Shown here: one piece after another, positions 1-5,274 of the stretch
How the letters are laid out: each line of letters starts with the position of its first letter
Position numbering within the stretch: position 1 is the stretch's first letter
From: Acidimicrobiales bacterium
GTDB taxonomy: Bacteria > Actinomycetota > Acidimicrobiia > Acidimicrobiales > VFJN01
Direction of reading: 5' to 3'
DNA: 9,432 bases
Assembly: GCA_016936035.1 (NCBI GenBank)
Contig: JAFGPU010000121.1
Coordinates: forward strand, 1 to 9,432
Translations under genes and position numbers: made by a program
Notes under the pieces: model-generated
Databases searched by the model: none
Told to the model about the DNA's origin: nothing
What the model saw: the letters and a program-made list of their open reading frames with translations, nothing else

Positions 1-341
1 CCACCCGCGCCCTGTTCCTGGCCACCCCGCCCGACGTGCGTCGCGACTGCCTCGAGGCGATCGGCGCCATGGACCTGCGGGAACCCCTCCGAAAGGTCGA
101 CGTACCGGCTGTGGTCCTGCTGGGTCGGCGCGACACGCTCGTGGTCAACTCGCTGACGCGGGCCATCGTCGACCACCTCCCGGGGGCCGAGCTCGTCGAG
201 CTGCCCGGGGCCGGGCACATGCTGCCCTTCGAGCGACCCGACGAGGTGGCGGCCGCCATCCGCTCGCTCGCCGGCGACGGTCAGTCGGGCACCGGTGCGA
301 CCCGCAGGATCGAGCCGGGCGACGCGTCCGTGGCGATGTAG
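1..341 (+). CDS. Alpha/beta hydrolase, C-terminal part only
   Basis: This is the end of an alpha/beta-hydrolase-fold enzyme. The reading frame is open from base 3 and the start lies outside the window. Two parts of the catalytic triad are visible: the acid in GRRDTLV (about bases 129-149) and the histidine in GAGHMLPFERPDEV (about bases 207-248). Both sit in the usual order near the C-terminus, after the strand PAVVLLG. The nucleophilic serine and lid region are upstream of the window, so the substrate cannot be told. The last 20 or so residues, after AAIRSLA, look unlike a hydrolase end and run antisense to the convergent dehydrogenase gene, overlapping it by 61 bases. They may be a neutral extension caused by loss of an earlier stop. 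The fold assignment is strong; the specific function is unknown. Confidence 0.85.
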   Translation, partial: TRALFLATPPDVRRDCLEAIGAMDLREPLRKVDVPAVVLLGRRDTLVVNSLTRAIVDHLPGAELVELPGAGHMLPFERPDEVAAAIRSLAGDGQSGTGATRRIEPGDASVAM

Positions 342-1405
342 AGGTCGCCGTCCGGCCCCTGCACCGCCACGCGCAGCCGGCCGCGGTCGGTGATCGTCGT
401 CCACTCCTGCTCCACCGCCGTGCCCTCGTCCGTGAGCCCCAGGACGCGCAGCTGCCGGCCCTTGAGCACCGCCATGGCCAGCGCCTCGTCCCATCCCTTC
501 CACTGCTCGCCGGACAGGATCACCCCGCCGGACGGGGCGATGGTGGGCGCCCCCGAGCTCCACACGGCCTCGCGGGCGTCGGGGAACTCGGCGAGGTCGG
601 TCATGGGCACGCTCTCGTCGTAGCCGGGAACCGGGTCCCAGCCGTAGTTGCCGGCCCGCACGAGCAGGTTGACCTCGTCGTCGCGGTCGGGGCCGTGCTC
701 GACCGAGTACGGGGTCCCGTCGGCCGCGAAGGTCACGCCCTGCACGTTGCGGTGCCCGTAGGTGTAGATCTCCGCGCGGAACGGCGGGCCGGCGTTGCCG
801 GGGGCGCCCGCCCCGTCGGTGGTGATGCGCAGCACCTTGCCGCCCAGCGACGTCGGGTCCTGCGGGTTGGTGCCCACGGCGGCATCGCCGGTGCCGACCC
901 ACAGCATGCCGTCGGGGCCGAACCGAATCCGGCAGCCGGAGTGCCGGCCGGTCGGGTGCGCGGGGATGCCGGTGAGGATGTCGGTGCGGTGGGTCAGCGC
1001 CGTCCTGGCGCCGTTGACCCGCCAGCGGGCGATGCGCACGTCGAGCGCCCCGCTCGCGTTCGACAGGAAGCACGTGTAGACGCGGCGGTTGGCGCCGTAC
1101 TCGGGGTCGAGGGCGATCCCCATCATGCCGCCCTCCCCGATGGCGACGGCGTCGGTCGGCGTGGCGAGCACCCGGTGCTGTCCGTCGGTGCGGACGTTGA
1201 TGCGTCCCACCCGCTCGGTGAAGAACATGTCGCCGCCGGGGGCGAAGGCGATGTCCCACGGGCGGGACAGGCCGGAGAGCACGGTAGTGACGGTGATCTC
1301 GGGCTGGGGCCGGCAGGGCGCGGCGGCCGCGACGACCAGGACGGTGAGGGCCATCAGAGCGGCGCCGCCCCGGCGCCCTGCGAGGCGATGGCTACGCAGA
1401 GTCAT
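281..1405 (-). CDS. Secreted PQQ-dependent sugar dehydrogenase (glucose/sorbosone dehydrogenase family)
   Basis: A beta-propeller dehydrogenase of the soluble glucose dehydrogenase/aldose sugar dehydrogenase family, expected to oxidise sugars outside the membrane using PQQ. The 374-residue protein begins with a signal peptide: basic MTLRSHRLAGRRGG, then a hydrophobic stretch to about residue 29. The family landmarks appear in order: RPWDIAFAPGG (49-59), GRHSGCRIRFGPDG with the likely catalytic His155, GTGD (Asp174), YGHRNVQG with PQQ-contacting Arg219 and Asn220, EHGPDRDDEVNLL, NYGW, Lys315 and RGRLR (342-346). The residue after HSG is Cys158, where Gly is usual. Cys31 lies near the end of the signal peptide, but Pro before it argues against a lipoprotein signal. 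The ATG at 1405 is chosen because an AGGGAA ribosome-binding site lies 10 bases upstream; a TTG at 1438 would add 11 residues before the basic region. No PQQ synthesis genes are in view. Confidence 0.9.
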   Translation of the reverse strand: MTLRSHRLAGRRGGAALMALTVLVVAAAAPCRPQPEITVTTVLSGLSRPWDIAFAPGGDMFFTERVGRINVRTDGQHRVLATPTDAVAIGEGGMMGIALDPEYGANRRVYTCFLSNASGALDVRIARWRVNGARTALTHRTDILTGIPAHPTGRHSGCRIRFGPDGMLWVGTGDAAVGTNPQDPTSLGGKVLRITTDGAGAPGNAGPPFRAEIYTYGHRNVQGVTFAADGTPYSVEHGPDRDDEVNLLVRAGNYGWDPVPGYDESVPMTDLAEFPDAREAVWSSGAPTIAPSGGVILSGEQWKGWDEALAMAVLKGRQLRVLGLTDEGTAVEQEWTTITDRGRLRVAVQGPDGDLYIATDASPGSILRVAPVPD

Positions 1406-1434
1406 GGTGCGACCGTTCCCTGTGACGGCCCCGG

Positions 1435-1455
1435 CCAACCACCGTCGGTGGCTGG
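1435..1455. promoter_or_regulatory. Imperfect palindrome in divergent intergenic region (candidate operator)
   Basis: The 119-base gap between the dehydrogenase start (1405, -) and the crotonase start (1525, +) contains CCACCG-T-CGGTGG at 1439-1451. It extends by CCA/TGG outer arms (1435-1437 and 1453-1455) with one mismatched pair. The position between two divergent genes suits a regulator site, but an RNA hairpin or chance in GC-rich DNA is also possible. No regulator gene adjoins it. Confidence 0.35.
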
Positions 1456-1510
1456 GGCGGCCCGCATCGAGCAGGTCCCGGTCGGGGCGAACCGCGGGCG
1501 AGCCGTCGGC

Positions 1511-1531
1511 TAGAACCTGACGGTATGTCAG
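1511..1531 (+). promoter_or_regulatory. Candidate leaderless promoter and start-codon inverted repeat of the crotonase gene
   Basis: TAGAAC at 1511-1516 lies 8 bases before the ATG at 1525, about where a -10 box would sit if transcription began at the start codon. No purine-rich ribosome-binding site is present. The final base is C rather than the preferred T, and no -35 box is clear. An inverted repeat, CTGAC-GGTAT-GTCAG (1517-1531), spans the start codon and could be an operator. Confidence 0.4.
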
Positions 1532-2334
1532 AACCCGCGGTCCTCGTCGAGCGCGACGGTCACGTCGTGACCCTCACGCTCAACCGTCCCGACAAGAAGA
1601 ACGCCTTCGACGCCGAGGTGCTGTGCCGGCTGTGCGACGCCTGGGACATGATCGACGCCGACGACGACGTGCGGGCCGCCGTCATGACCGGCGCCGGCGG
1701 CAACTTCTCGGCCGGCGCCGATCTCGATCGCCTCGTCGGCGCCCTCACGTCCGGCAAGCCGGCCGAGAACGCCTACGAGGAGCGCATCCGGCAGGACATC
1801 TCGCTCATCTACAAGGGCTTCCTCAAGGAGTTCCGGCCGCGGACCCCGATCATCGCCGCCGTCGAGGGCTACTGCTACGCCGGAGGCATCGAGATCCTGC
1901 AGGCGTTCGACGTGCGGGTGGCGGCCGAGACGGCGCAGATCGCCGTCAGCGAGGTGCAGCGGGGACTGTTCCCCATGTCGGGGTCGACGGTGCGGTTGCC
2001 CCGGCAGATCCCCTGGACCGTGGCGATGGAGATGCTGATCACCGGCGAGCCCATCTCCGGCCGGCGGGCCTACGAGGTGGGTCTGGTCGGCCACGTCGTC
2101 GCCGAGGGCACGGCGCTCGACCGGGCCCGCGAGATCGCCGCCCGGATCGCTCGGAACGGGCCGCTCGCCGTGCGCAACATCAAGGCGTCGGTCCTGGCCG
2201 CCGATGCGGTGCCCGAGGCCGAGGCCTACCAGCGCGAGCTCGAGCTGGGGATGGAGGTCATGGCGTCGACGGACGCCCGCGAGGGCCCCAAGGCGTTCCT
2301 CGAGAAGCGCGAGCCGAACTTCACCGGCAGGTAG
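1525..2334 (+). CDS. Enoyl-CoA hydratase/isomerase (crotonase), EchA19-like
   Basis: A 269-residue crotonase-fold enzyme, expected to hydrate or isomerise an enoyl-CoA thioester in the cytoplasm. The N-terminal LTLNRPDKKNAFD (17-29), the oxyanion-hole segment GAGGNFSAGADL (56-67) and VEGYCYAGGIEI (113-124) are all typical. Both acid residues of true hydratases are present: Glu123 (GGIEI) and Glu143 (SEVQRGL). The segment AGGIEILQAFDVRVA, the RLPRQIPWT block (157-165) and the tail DAREGPKAFLEKREPNF closely resemble, from memory, EchA19 of Mycobacterium, a hydratase in cholesterol side-chain degradation. That makes a bulky CoA ester substrate plausible, but no other steroid genes are in the window. 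It stands alone, convergent with the oxygenase gene. Hydratase activity is likely; the exact substrate is inference. Confidence 0.92.
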   Translation: MSEPAVLVERDGHVVTLTLNRPDKKNAFDAEVLCRLCDAWDMIDADDDVRAAVMTGAGGNFSAGADLDRLVGALTSGKPAENAYEERIRQDISLIYKGFLKEFRPRTPIIAAVEGYCYAGGIEILQAFDVRVAAETAQIAVSEVQRGLFPMSGSTVRLPRQIPWTVAMEMLITGEPISGRRAYEVGLVGHVVAEGTALDRAREIAARIARNGPLAVRNIKASVLAADAVPEAEAYQRELELGMEVMASTDAREGPKAFLEKREPNFTGR

Positions 2335-2358
2335 CGACCGGGCACGGTGCGCCGGTCG
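2335..2358. terminator. Hairpin between convergent genes (candidate bidirectional terminator)
   Basis: The 26-base gap between the crotonase stop and the oxygenase stop holds a perfect 7-base stem, CGACCGG (2335-2341) with CCGGTCG (2352-2358). The loop can add two inner G-C pairs. It follows immediately after both stop codons. There is no T-tract on either side, which is common for actinobacterial terminators. Confidence 0.5.
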
Positions 2359-2360
2359 GC

Positions 2361-3293
2361 TCAGGCGACGCGGCGCGGGGGCTCGGCCGCGCAGCGGCGG
2401 CGGGCCTCGGTGAGCGGCAGCGGTTCGCCCCCGGCGAAGCGCAGAGCGCCCAGCAGCATGTGCACGGCCGGGAGCACCACGGCCTGGCTCACCAGCCCGG
2501 GGTGGGGAACGCCGAGCATGTCGCGGGCCCACCCCGGCAGCAGGCCGATGGCCGCCCGCACCACGATCTGGTGCGCCGCGGTCATGACGGCGTTGCCGGG
2601 CAGGGGCTTGACGAGGAAGGCCATGGTGTCGAGCGCCTGGTTGCCGGCCTCGAGCTCGGGGCGGACGTCGCGGAAGTACGCGCGCAGCGCCACGCGGCTG
2701 CGGGGCACCTGCTCGGCCCCGAGGCGCTCGGCGATGGTCGACACCTCGTGGAGGTAGCGGTCGGCCTGCTCGCCGCGCACCGGGAACGGGGTGAACCGCT
2801 GGTGGGCCCTGAGGAAGCTGGACACCTCCGTGACGTGCACCCAGGTGAGCAGCTCGGGATCGTCGGCCGAGTAGGGCCGGCCGTCGGGCGCGGTGCCGCG
2901 CACCTTGCGGTGCATGCCCCGCACGAGCTTGATGAGCCGCTCGGCCGCCTCGGTCGACCCGTAGGTGGTGCCGGTGACGAACGAGCCGGTGCGCCCCAGC
3001 CGGCCGAGCGGGTCGTCGCGGTAGTTGGAGTGCTCCTCGACGCCGGCCATGGCGAGCGGGTGCAGCGTCTGCAGCATCAGCGCCGACAGCCCGCCGATCA
3101 TCATCGAGGGGTCGCCGTGCACCCGCCAGGTCACGCTGCCCGGACCGAACAGGCCGGGGTCGCCGGGCGGATCGGCGTACTGCTCGAACGGCAGCCGGTC
3201 GGCCGCGAGCGAGCGCGCCACCGGCGCCATCAGTTGGTCGCGCAGCGCGCCACCGATCAGCGGCACGTCGCTCAGCGTGGGCAGCGAGACCAT
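2361..3293 (-). CDS. MpaB-family oxygenase (DUF2236, latex-clearing-protein-like)
   Basis: A 310-residue member of the DUF2236 family, which includes the fungal oxygenase MpaB and the bacterial rubber oxygenase Lcp. Characterised members bind heme b and cleave carbon-carbon bonds. The most telling part is GDPSMMIGGL (60-69), then ALMLQTLHPLAMAGVEEHSNYRDDPLGRL and RTGSFVTGTTYG (101-112). Next comes WVHVTEVSSFL (151-161), whose His153 is a candidate heme ligand by comparison with the family, although I cannot align it with certainty. No signal peptide is seen, so it is probably cytoplasmic; the C-terminal third has hydrophobic helices. The start at 3293 is firm: GGGAGG lies just upstream at optimal spacing. 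The gene is divergent from a TetR regulator, which probably represses it. The substrate is unknown; a lipid or isoprenoid is a guess. Confidence 0.88.
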   Translation of the reverse strand: MVSLPTLSDVPLIGGALRDQLMAPVARSLAADRLPFEQYADPPGDPGLFGPGSVTWRVHGDPSMMIGGLSALMLQTLHPLAMAGVEEHSNYRDDPLGRLGRTGSFVTGTTYGSTEAAERLIKLVRGMHRKVRGTAPDGRPYSADDPELLTWVHVTEVSSFLRAHQRFTPFPVRGEQADRYLHEVSTIAERLGAEQVPRSRVALRAYFRDVRPELEAGNQALDTMAFLVKPLPGNAVMTAAHQIVVRAAIGLLPGWARDMLGVPHPGLVSQAVVLPAVHMLLGALRFAGGEPLPLTEARRRCAAEPPRRVA

Positions 3294-3330
3294 CGGTCCT
3301 CCCGTCCTGGGGTCACGTCCTACCCCGGCG

Positions 3331-3336
3331 AGCTTA
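3331..3336 (-). promoter_or_regulatory. Candidate -10 box of the oxygenase gene
   Basis: On the minus strand, TAAGCT (3336 to 3331) fits the TANNNT actinobacterial -10 pattern. It would give a leader of about 30 bases containing the GGGAGG ribosome-binding site. No good -35 box is seen; the palindrome at 3338-3353 occupies the area just upstream. Confidence 0.45.
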
Positions 3337-3337
3337 G

Positions 3338-3353
3338 CTTGACACGCGTCAAG
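3338..3353. promoter_or_regulatory. Palindromic operator between TetR and oxygenase genes
   Basis: CTTGAC-ACGC-GTCAAG is a perfect inverted repeat with 6-base arms and a 4-base centre. It lies in the 90-base divergent region, immediately upstream of the oxygenase -10 candidate (TAAGCT) and about 17 bases upstream of the TetR -10 candidate (TAGCCT), so it overlaps the -35 region of both genes. Size, symmetry and position are classic for a TetR-family dimer site. It would allow one protein to repress both genes. Confidence 0.7.
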
Positions 3354-3370
3354 GACCGTGGTCGCCGGGG

Positions 3371-3376
3371 TAGCCT
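3371..3376 (+). promoter_or_regulatory. Candidate -10 box of the TetR gene (leaderless)
   Basis: TAGCCT fits TANNNT and ends 7 bases before the GTG at 3384, so transcription would begin at or very near the start codon. No ribosome-binding site precedes the GTG, in keeping with a leaderless message. Confidence 0.5.
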
Positions 3377-3383
3377 CCCTGCC

Positions 3384-3971
3384 GTGGCCACGGTGTCTGA
3401 GGACGAGCTGCTCGACGTGGCACTCGATGCGTTCGCCGACCACGGCTACGCGGGCACCTCGGTGCGCCAGGTGTGCCGGCGTCTCGGGGTCAGCCACAAC
3501 CTGGTGCACGAGCGCTACGGCTCGAAGGAGCAGCTGTGGTTCGCGGCCATCGACCACGGCTTCCGCGCCCTGGCGGGCGAGCTGGGCGCCGCCGCCCAGG
3601 ACGTCGAGGGCGACGAGCTCGACCGGCTGCGGGCCATCCTCGTGCGCTACGTCGAGGTCACGGCCGAGCGGCCCGCGCTCATCCGCATCATCAACCACGA
3701 GGCGGCCCGTCCCGGCGGGCGGCTCGACGTCGTCTACGACCGCTACATCCGCCCGGCCCACGCGGTGGCCGACGTCGTGCTGCGCGATCTGGCCGCCGCC
3801 GGCCGGTGCCGCCCGGTGTCCCCCGCCACGCTGCACTTCCTCGTCGGCCACGGCGCCGGTGGCATGGTCAGCCTGCCGGCGCTGGCGGGACTGTTCCCCG
3901 GCGACCACGGAACGGTCACCGACCAGGCGCGCGAGGCGGTCGACATCGTGCTGCGCGGCATCGTCACCTAG
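3384..3971 (+). CDS. TetR-family transcriptional regulator
   Basis: A 195-residue protein with the normal TetR length and layout. The N-terminal DNA-binding domain spans about residues 5-52: DELLDVALDAFADHGYAGTS, then the helix-turn-helix VRQVCRRLGVSHNLVHERYGSKEQLW. The usual YxHF recognition region reads LVHERYGSKEQL here. The remaining residues, about 55-195, form the variable helical ligand-binding and dimer domain. The long open frame upstream is not part of the gene, since the TetR similarity begins only at about 3400. I choose the GTG at 3384 because a TAGCCT box lies 7 bases before it; a GTG at 3393 is the alternative. It is divergent from the MpaB-family oxygenase across a palindromic operator, so repression of that gene and of itself is likely. 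The ligand is unknown, perhaps a substrate or product of the oxygenase. Confidence 0.9.
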   Translation: MATVSEDELLDVALDAFADHGYAGTSVRQVCRRLGVSHNLVHERYGSKEQLWFAAIDHGFRALAGELGAAAQDVEGDELDRLRAILVRYVEVTAERPALIRIINHEAARPGGRLDVVYDRYIRPAHAVADVVLRDLAAAGRCRPVSPATLHFLVGHGAGGMVSLPALAGLFPGDHGTVTDQAREAVDIVLRGIVT

Positions 3972-4039
3972 CGCCCGGCAAGGGCGCCGGGGCCGCACCT
4001 GCGGTGCGGGGAGCGGGCGGATGGGGCATCCGCGCCCGC
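3971..4039 (+). terminator. Three consecutive hairpins after the TetR gene
   Basis: Three stems follow the TetR stop directly. GCGCCC/GGGCGC (3971-3976 with 3982-3987) is perfect. CCGCACC/GGTGCGG (3993-3999 with 4003-4009) is perfect with a 3-base loop. GCGGGCGGAT (4013-4022) pairs with 4028-4039 around a 5-base loop with a 2-base bulge. No T-tract follows. They probably end TetR transcription and insulate the next gene. Confidence 0.5.
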
Positions 4040-4047
4040 CGAGGCGC

Positions 4048-4053
4048 TAGACC
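4048..4053 (+). promoter_or_regulatory. Candidate -10 box of the small acidic protein gene
   Basis: TAGACC ends 6 bases before the ATG at 4060, the same geometry as the TAG boxes before the crotonase and TetR genes. The last base is not the preferred T, and there is no clear ribosome-binding site or -35 box. Confidence 0.35.
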
Positions 4054-4059
4054 GTGCGC

Positions 4060-4299
4060 ATGTCGCCGATCGACTCCTCCGCCCTTGCCCAACACATCGC
4101 GGCCATGTCCGACGAGCCGCTCGTCGAAGGCGACGTGCCGGCGTCGGTCTGGATGCTCGTCAAGTCGCGTGACGCCGAGGGCGACATCGTGTGGGGCGTG
4201 CGCAACGCCGGTGAGCCGTTCACGTCCGAGGAGCTGCTGGGTGCGCTCAGCGGGTTCGTCGAGTCGCTGAAGCGCGACCTCGCCTCCGACTGGGAGTAG
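4060..4299 (+). CDS. Small acidic protein of unknown function
   Basis: A 79-residue protein I do not recognise. Codon use (almost all G or C in the third position) matches the neighbours, so it appears to be a real gene. It is acidic, with about 15 Asp/Glu against 5 Lys/Arg, and has no signal peptide, membrane segment or cysteine. The middle, VWMLVKSRDAEGDIVWGVRNAG (30-51), looks like two beta strands joined by an acidic turn. The end, TSEELLGALSGFVESLKRDL (55-74), looks like one or two amphipathic helices. I prefer the ATG at 4060 because TAGACC ends 6 bases before it; a GTG at 4054 would add two residues. It lies alone between the hairpin cluster and the convergent SDR gene, with only CGGCCG separating the two stops. 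No function is proposed. Confidence 0.7.
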   Translation: MSPIDSSALAQHIAAMSDEPLVEGDVPASVWMLVKSRDAEGDIVWGVRNAGEPFTSEELLGALSGFVESLKRDLASDWE

Positions 4300-4305
4300 C
4301 GGCCG

Positions 4306-5160
4306 TCAGGCCCCGGGCACGACGCCCCGCAGGCCGTCGGCGCCGAACAGGTCCTCGAGCAGGCCGGACATGTCGGGGCCCCGGCGCAGGGAGTGGCCGC
4401 CGTCGACGCCCACGTTCTGCCCGGTGATCCACCCGGCCTCCGGGCCGATGAGGAACCGGACGAGCGTCGCCACCTCGTCGGGCTCGCCGATGCGCCCCAG
4501 CGGCGTGCACGACAGGTAGTCGTCGAGCACCGGCCCCGGCGCGGTGATGGCCTCGACGAGGTCGGTGCGGGTGAGTCCGGGGCGCACGGTGTTGACCCGC
4601 ACCCCGCTGGCGCCCAGCTCGTCGGCCGCCACCGCGCACAGCATCTCCAGCCCGGCCTTGGCCGGGCCGTACGCGCCGAACCAGCGGTGGGTGACCGCGC
4701 CGGCGATGGACGAGATCGCCACGATCGACCCACCGCCCTGGCGCGCCATGACCCGGGCACCGTGCTTGATGGTCAGCATCGTGCCGGTCATGTTCAGGTC
4801 GACCGTCCGGCGCCACGCCTCGACGTCGATCTGGGTGATGGGCCCGATGGTCTCCGACCCGCCGGCGCTGCTGACGATGCCGTCGAGCCGCCCGGTCAGC
4901 GCCGTGGCCGCGGCGACCAGCGCCTCGACCGACGCCTCGTCGGTGACGTCGGCGGGCACGTGCTGCACCTTGGCGCCCGTCGCCGCGACCGCCTCGACGG
5001 CCTCGACCGCGGCGCGCAGCCGGTCCTCGGACCGGCCGGCGAGGGTGACGGTGGCGCCGTCGGCCGCCAACCGCCGGGCGCACGACAGGCCGATGCCGCT
5101 GCCGCCTCCCGTGACCAGAGCCGAGAACCCGGCGAGACCCTGTCCGTCCGTGGCGCGCAC
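4306..5160 (-). CDS. SDR-family NAD(P)-dependent oxidoreductase
   Basis: A classical short-chain dehydrogenase/reductase of 284 residues, about 30 longer than the usual 250 because of a tail after the final GQNVGVDGG (247-255). The cofactor motif TGGGSGIG (17-24) and the catalytic set Asn123, Ser151, Tyr164 and Lys168 (YGPAK) are complete. The structural NNAG motif is SSAG here (97-100). AGRSEDR follows the second beta strand; with Arg43 and no acidic residue at the strand end, NADP is somewhat more likely than NAD. The GTG start at 5160 is backed by a strong AGGGAGGGG ribosome-binding site 8 bases upstream. The gene follows the AhpD-like gene on the same strand after 114 bases, but it has its own promoter candidate and palindrome, so it is probably a separate unit. 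The substrate, an alcohol or ketone, cannot be told from sequence. Confidence 0.92.
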   Translation of the reverse strand: MRATDGQGLAGFSALVTGGGSGIGLSCARRLAADGATVTLAGRSEDRLRAAVEAVEAVAATGAKVQHVPADVTDEASVEALVAAATALTGRLDGIVSSAGGSETIGPITQIDVEAWRRTVDLNMTGTMLTIKHGARVMARQGGGSIVAISSIAGAVTHRWFGAYGPAKAGLEMLCAVAADELGASGVRVNTVRPGLTRTDLVEAITAPGPVLDDYLSCTPLGRIGEPDEVATLVRFLIGPEAGWITGQNVGVDGGHSLRRGPDMSGLLEDLFGADGLRGVVPGA

Positions 5161-5177
5161 CTGCGAAACCCCTCCCT

Positions 5178-5201
5178 GGCCGCCGGGCCCGCCCGGCCGC
5201 C
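5178..5201 (-). other. Leader hairpin next to the SDR ribosome-binding site
   Basis: GCCGGGC (5182-5188) pairs with GCCCGGC (5191-5197) around CC. One mismatch is followed by three more outer pairs (5178-5180 with 5199-5201). In the minus-strand message this stem ends directly before the AGGGAGGGG ribosome-binding site (5177-5169), so it could affect translation. A GC-rich sequence can form such stems by chance. Confidence 0.35.
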
Positions 5202-5226
5202 GATGACGACGTCGTCATCGACACTA
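5201..5226 (-). promoter_or_regulatory. SDR promoter candidate with a 20-base perfect palindrome at the transcription start
   Basis: The palindrome CGATGACGACGTCGTCATCG (5201-5220) is perfect over all 20 bases. On the minus strand, TAGTGT (5226 to 5221) fits TANNNT and directly abuts it. Transcription would then begin near 5214, inside the palindrome, leaving a leader of about 54 bases with a strong ribosome-binding site. A repressor bound there would block the start of transcription. No clear -35 box is seen. The rest of the gap, 5227-5274, shows nothing more than an 8-base GGCGCGCC palindrome. Confidence 0.6.
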
Positions 5227-5274
5227 CGAGGTGGGCCGGTGGCGCGCCTCGACGGCCAGGGACGAGGAGCGCGG

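Noticed and set aside
1312..1330. Lipoprotein signal at Cys31 of the dehydrogenase
   Set aside because: Pro lies directly before the Cys (AAPC), which does not fit the lipobox; simple secretion is more likely.
1406..1438. TTG at 1438 as the dehydrogenase start
   Set aside because: The ATG at 1405 has a good ribosome-binding site and begins a normal signal peptide.
3339..3344. TTGACA as a perfect -35 box for the TetR gene
   Set aside because: It is 26 bases from the TAGCCT box, too far for a normal promoter, and is better explained as half of the palindromic operator.
1623..3383. Very long open frame running into the TetR gene
   Set aside because: The upstream part is Arg/Gly/His-rich nonsense antisense or out of frame to the crotonase and oxygenase genes. 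TetR similarity begins only near 3400.
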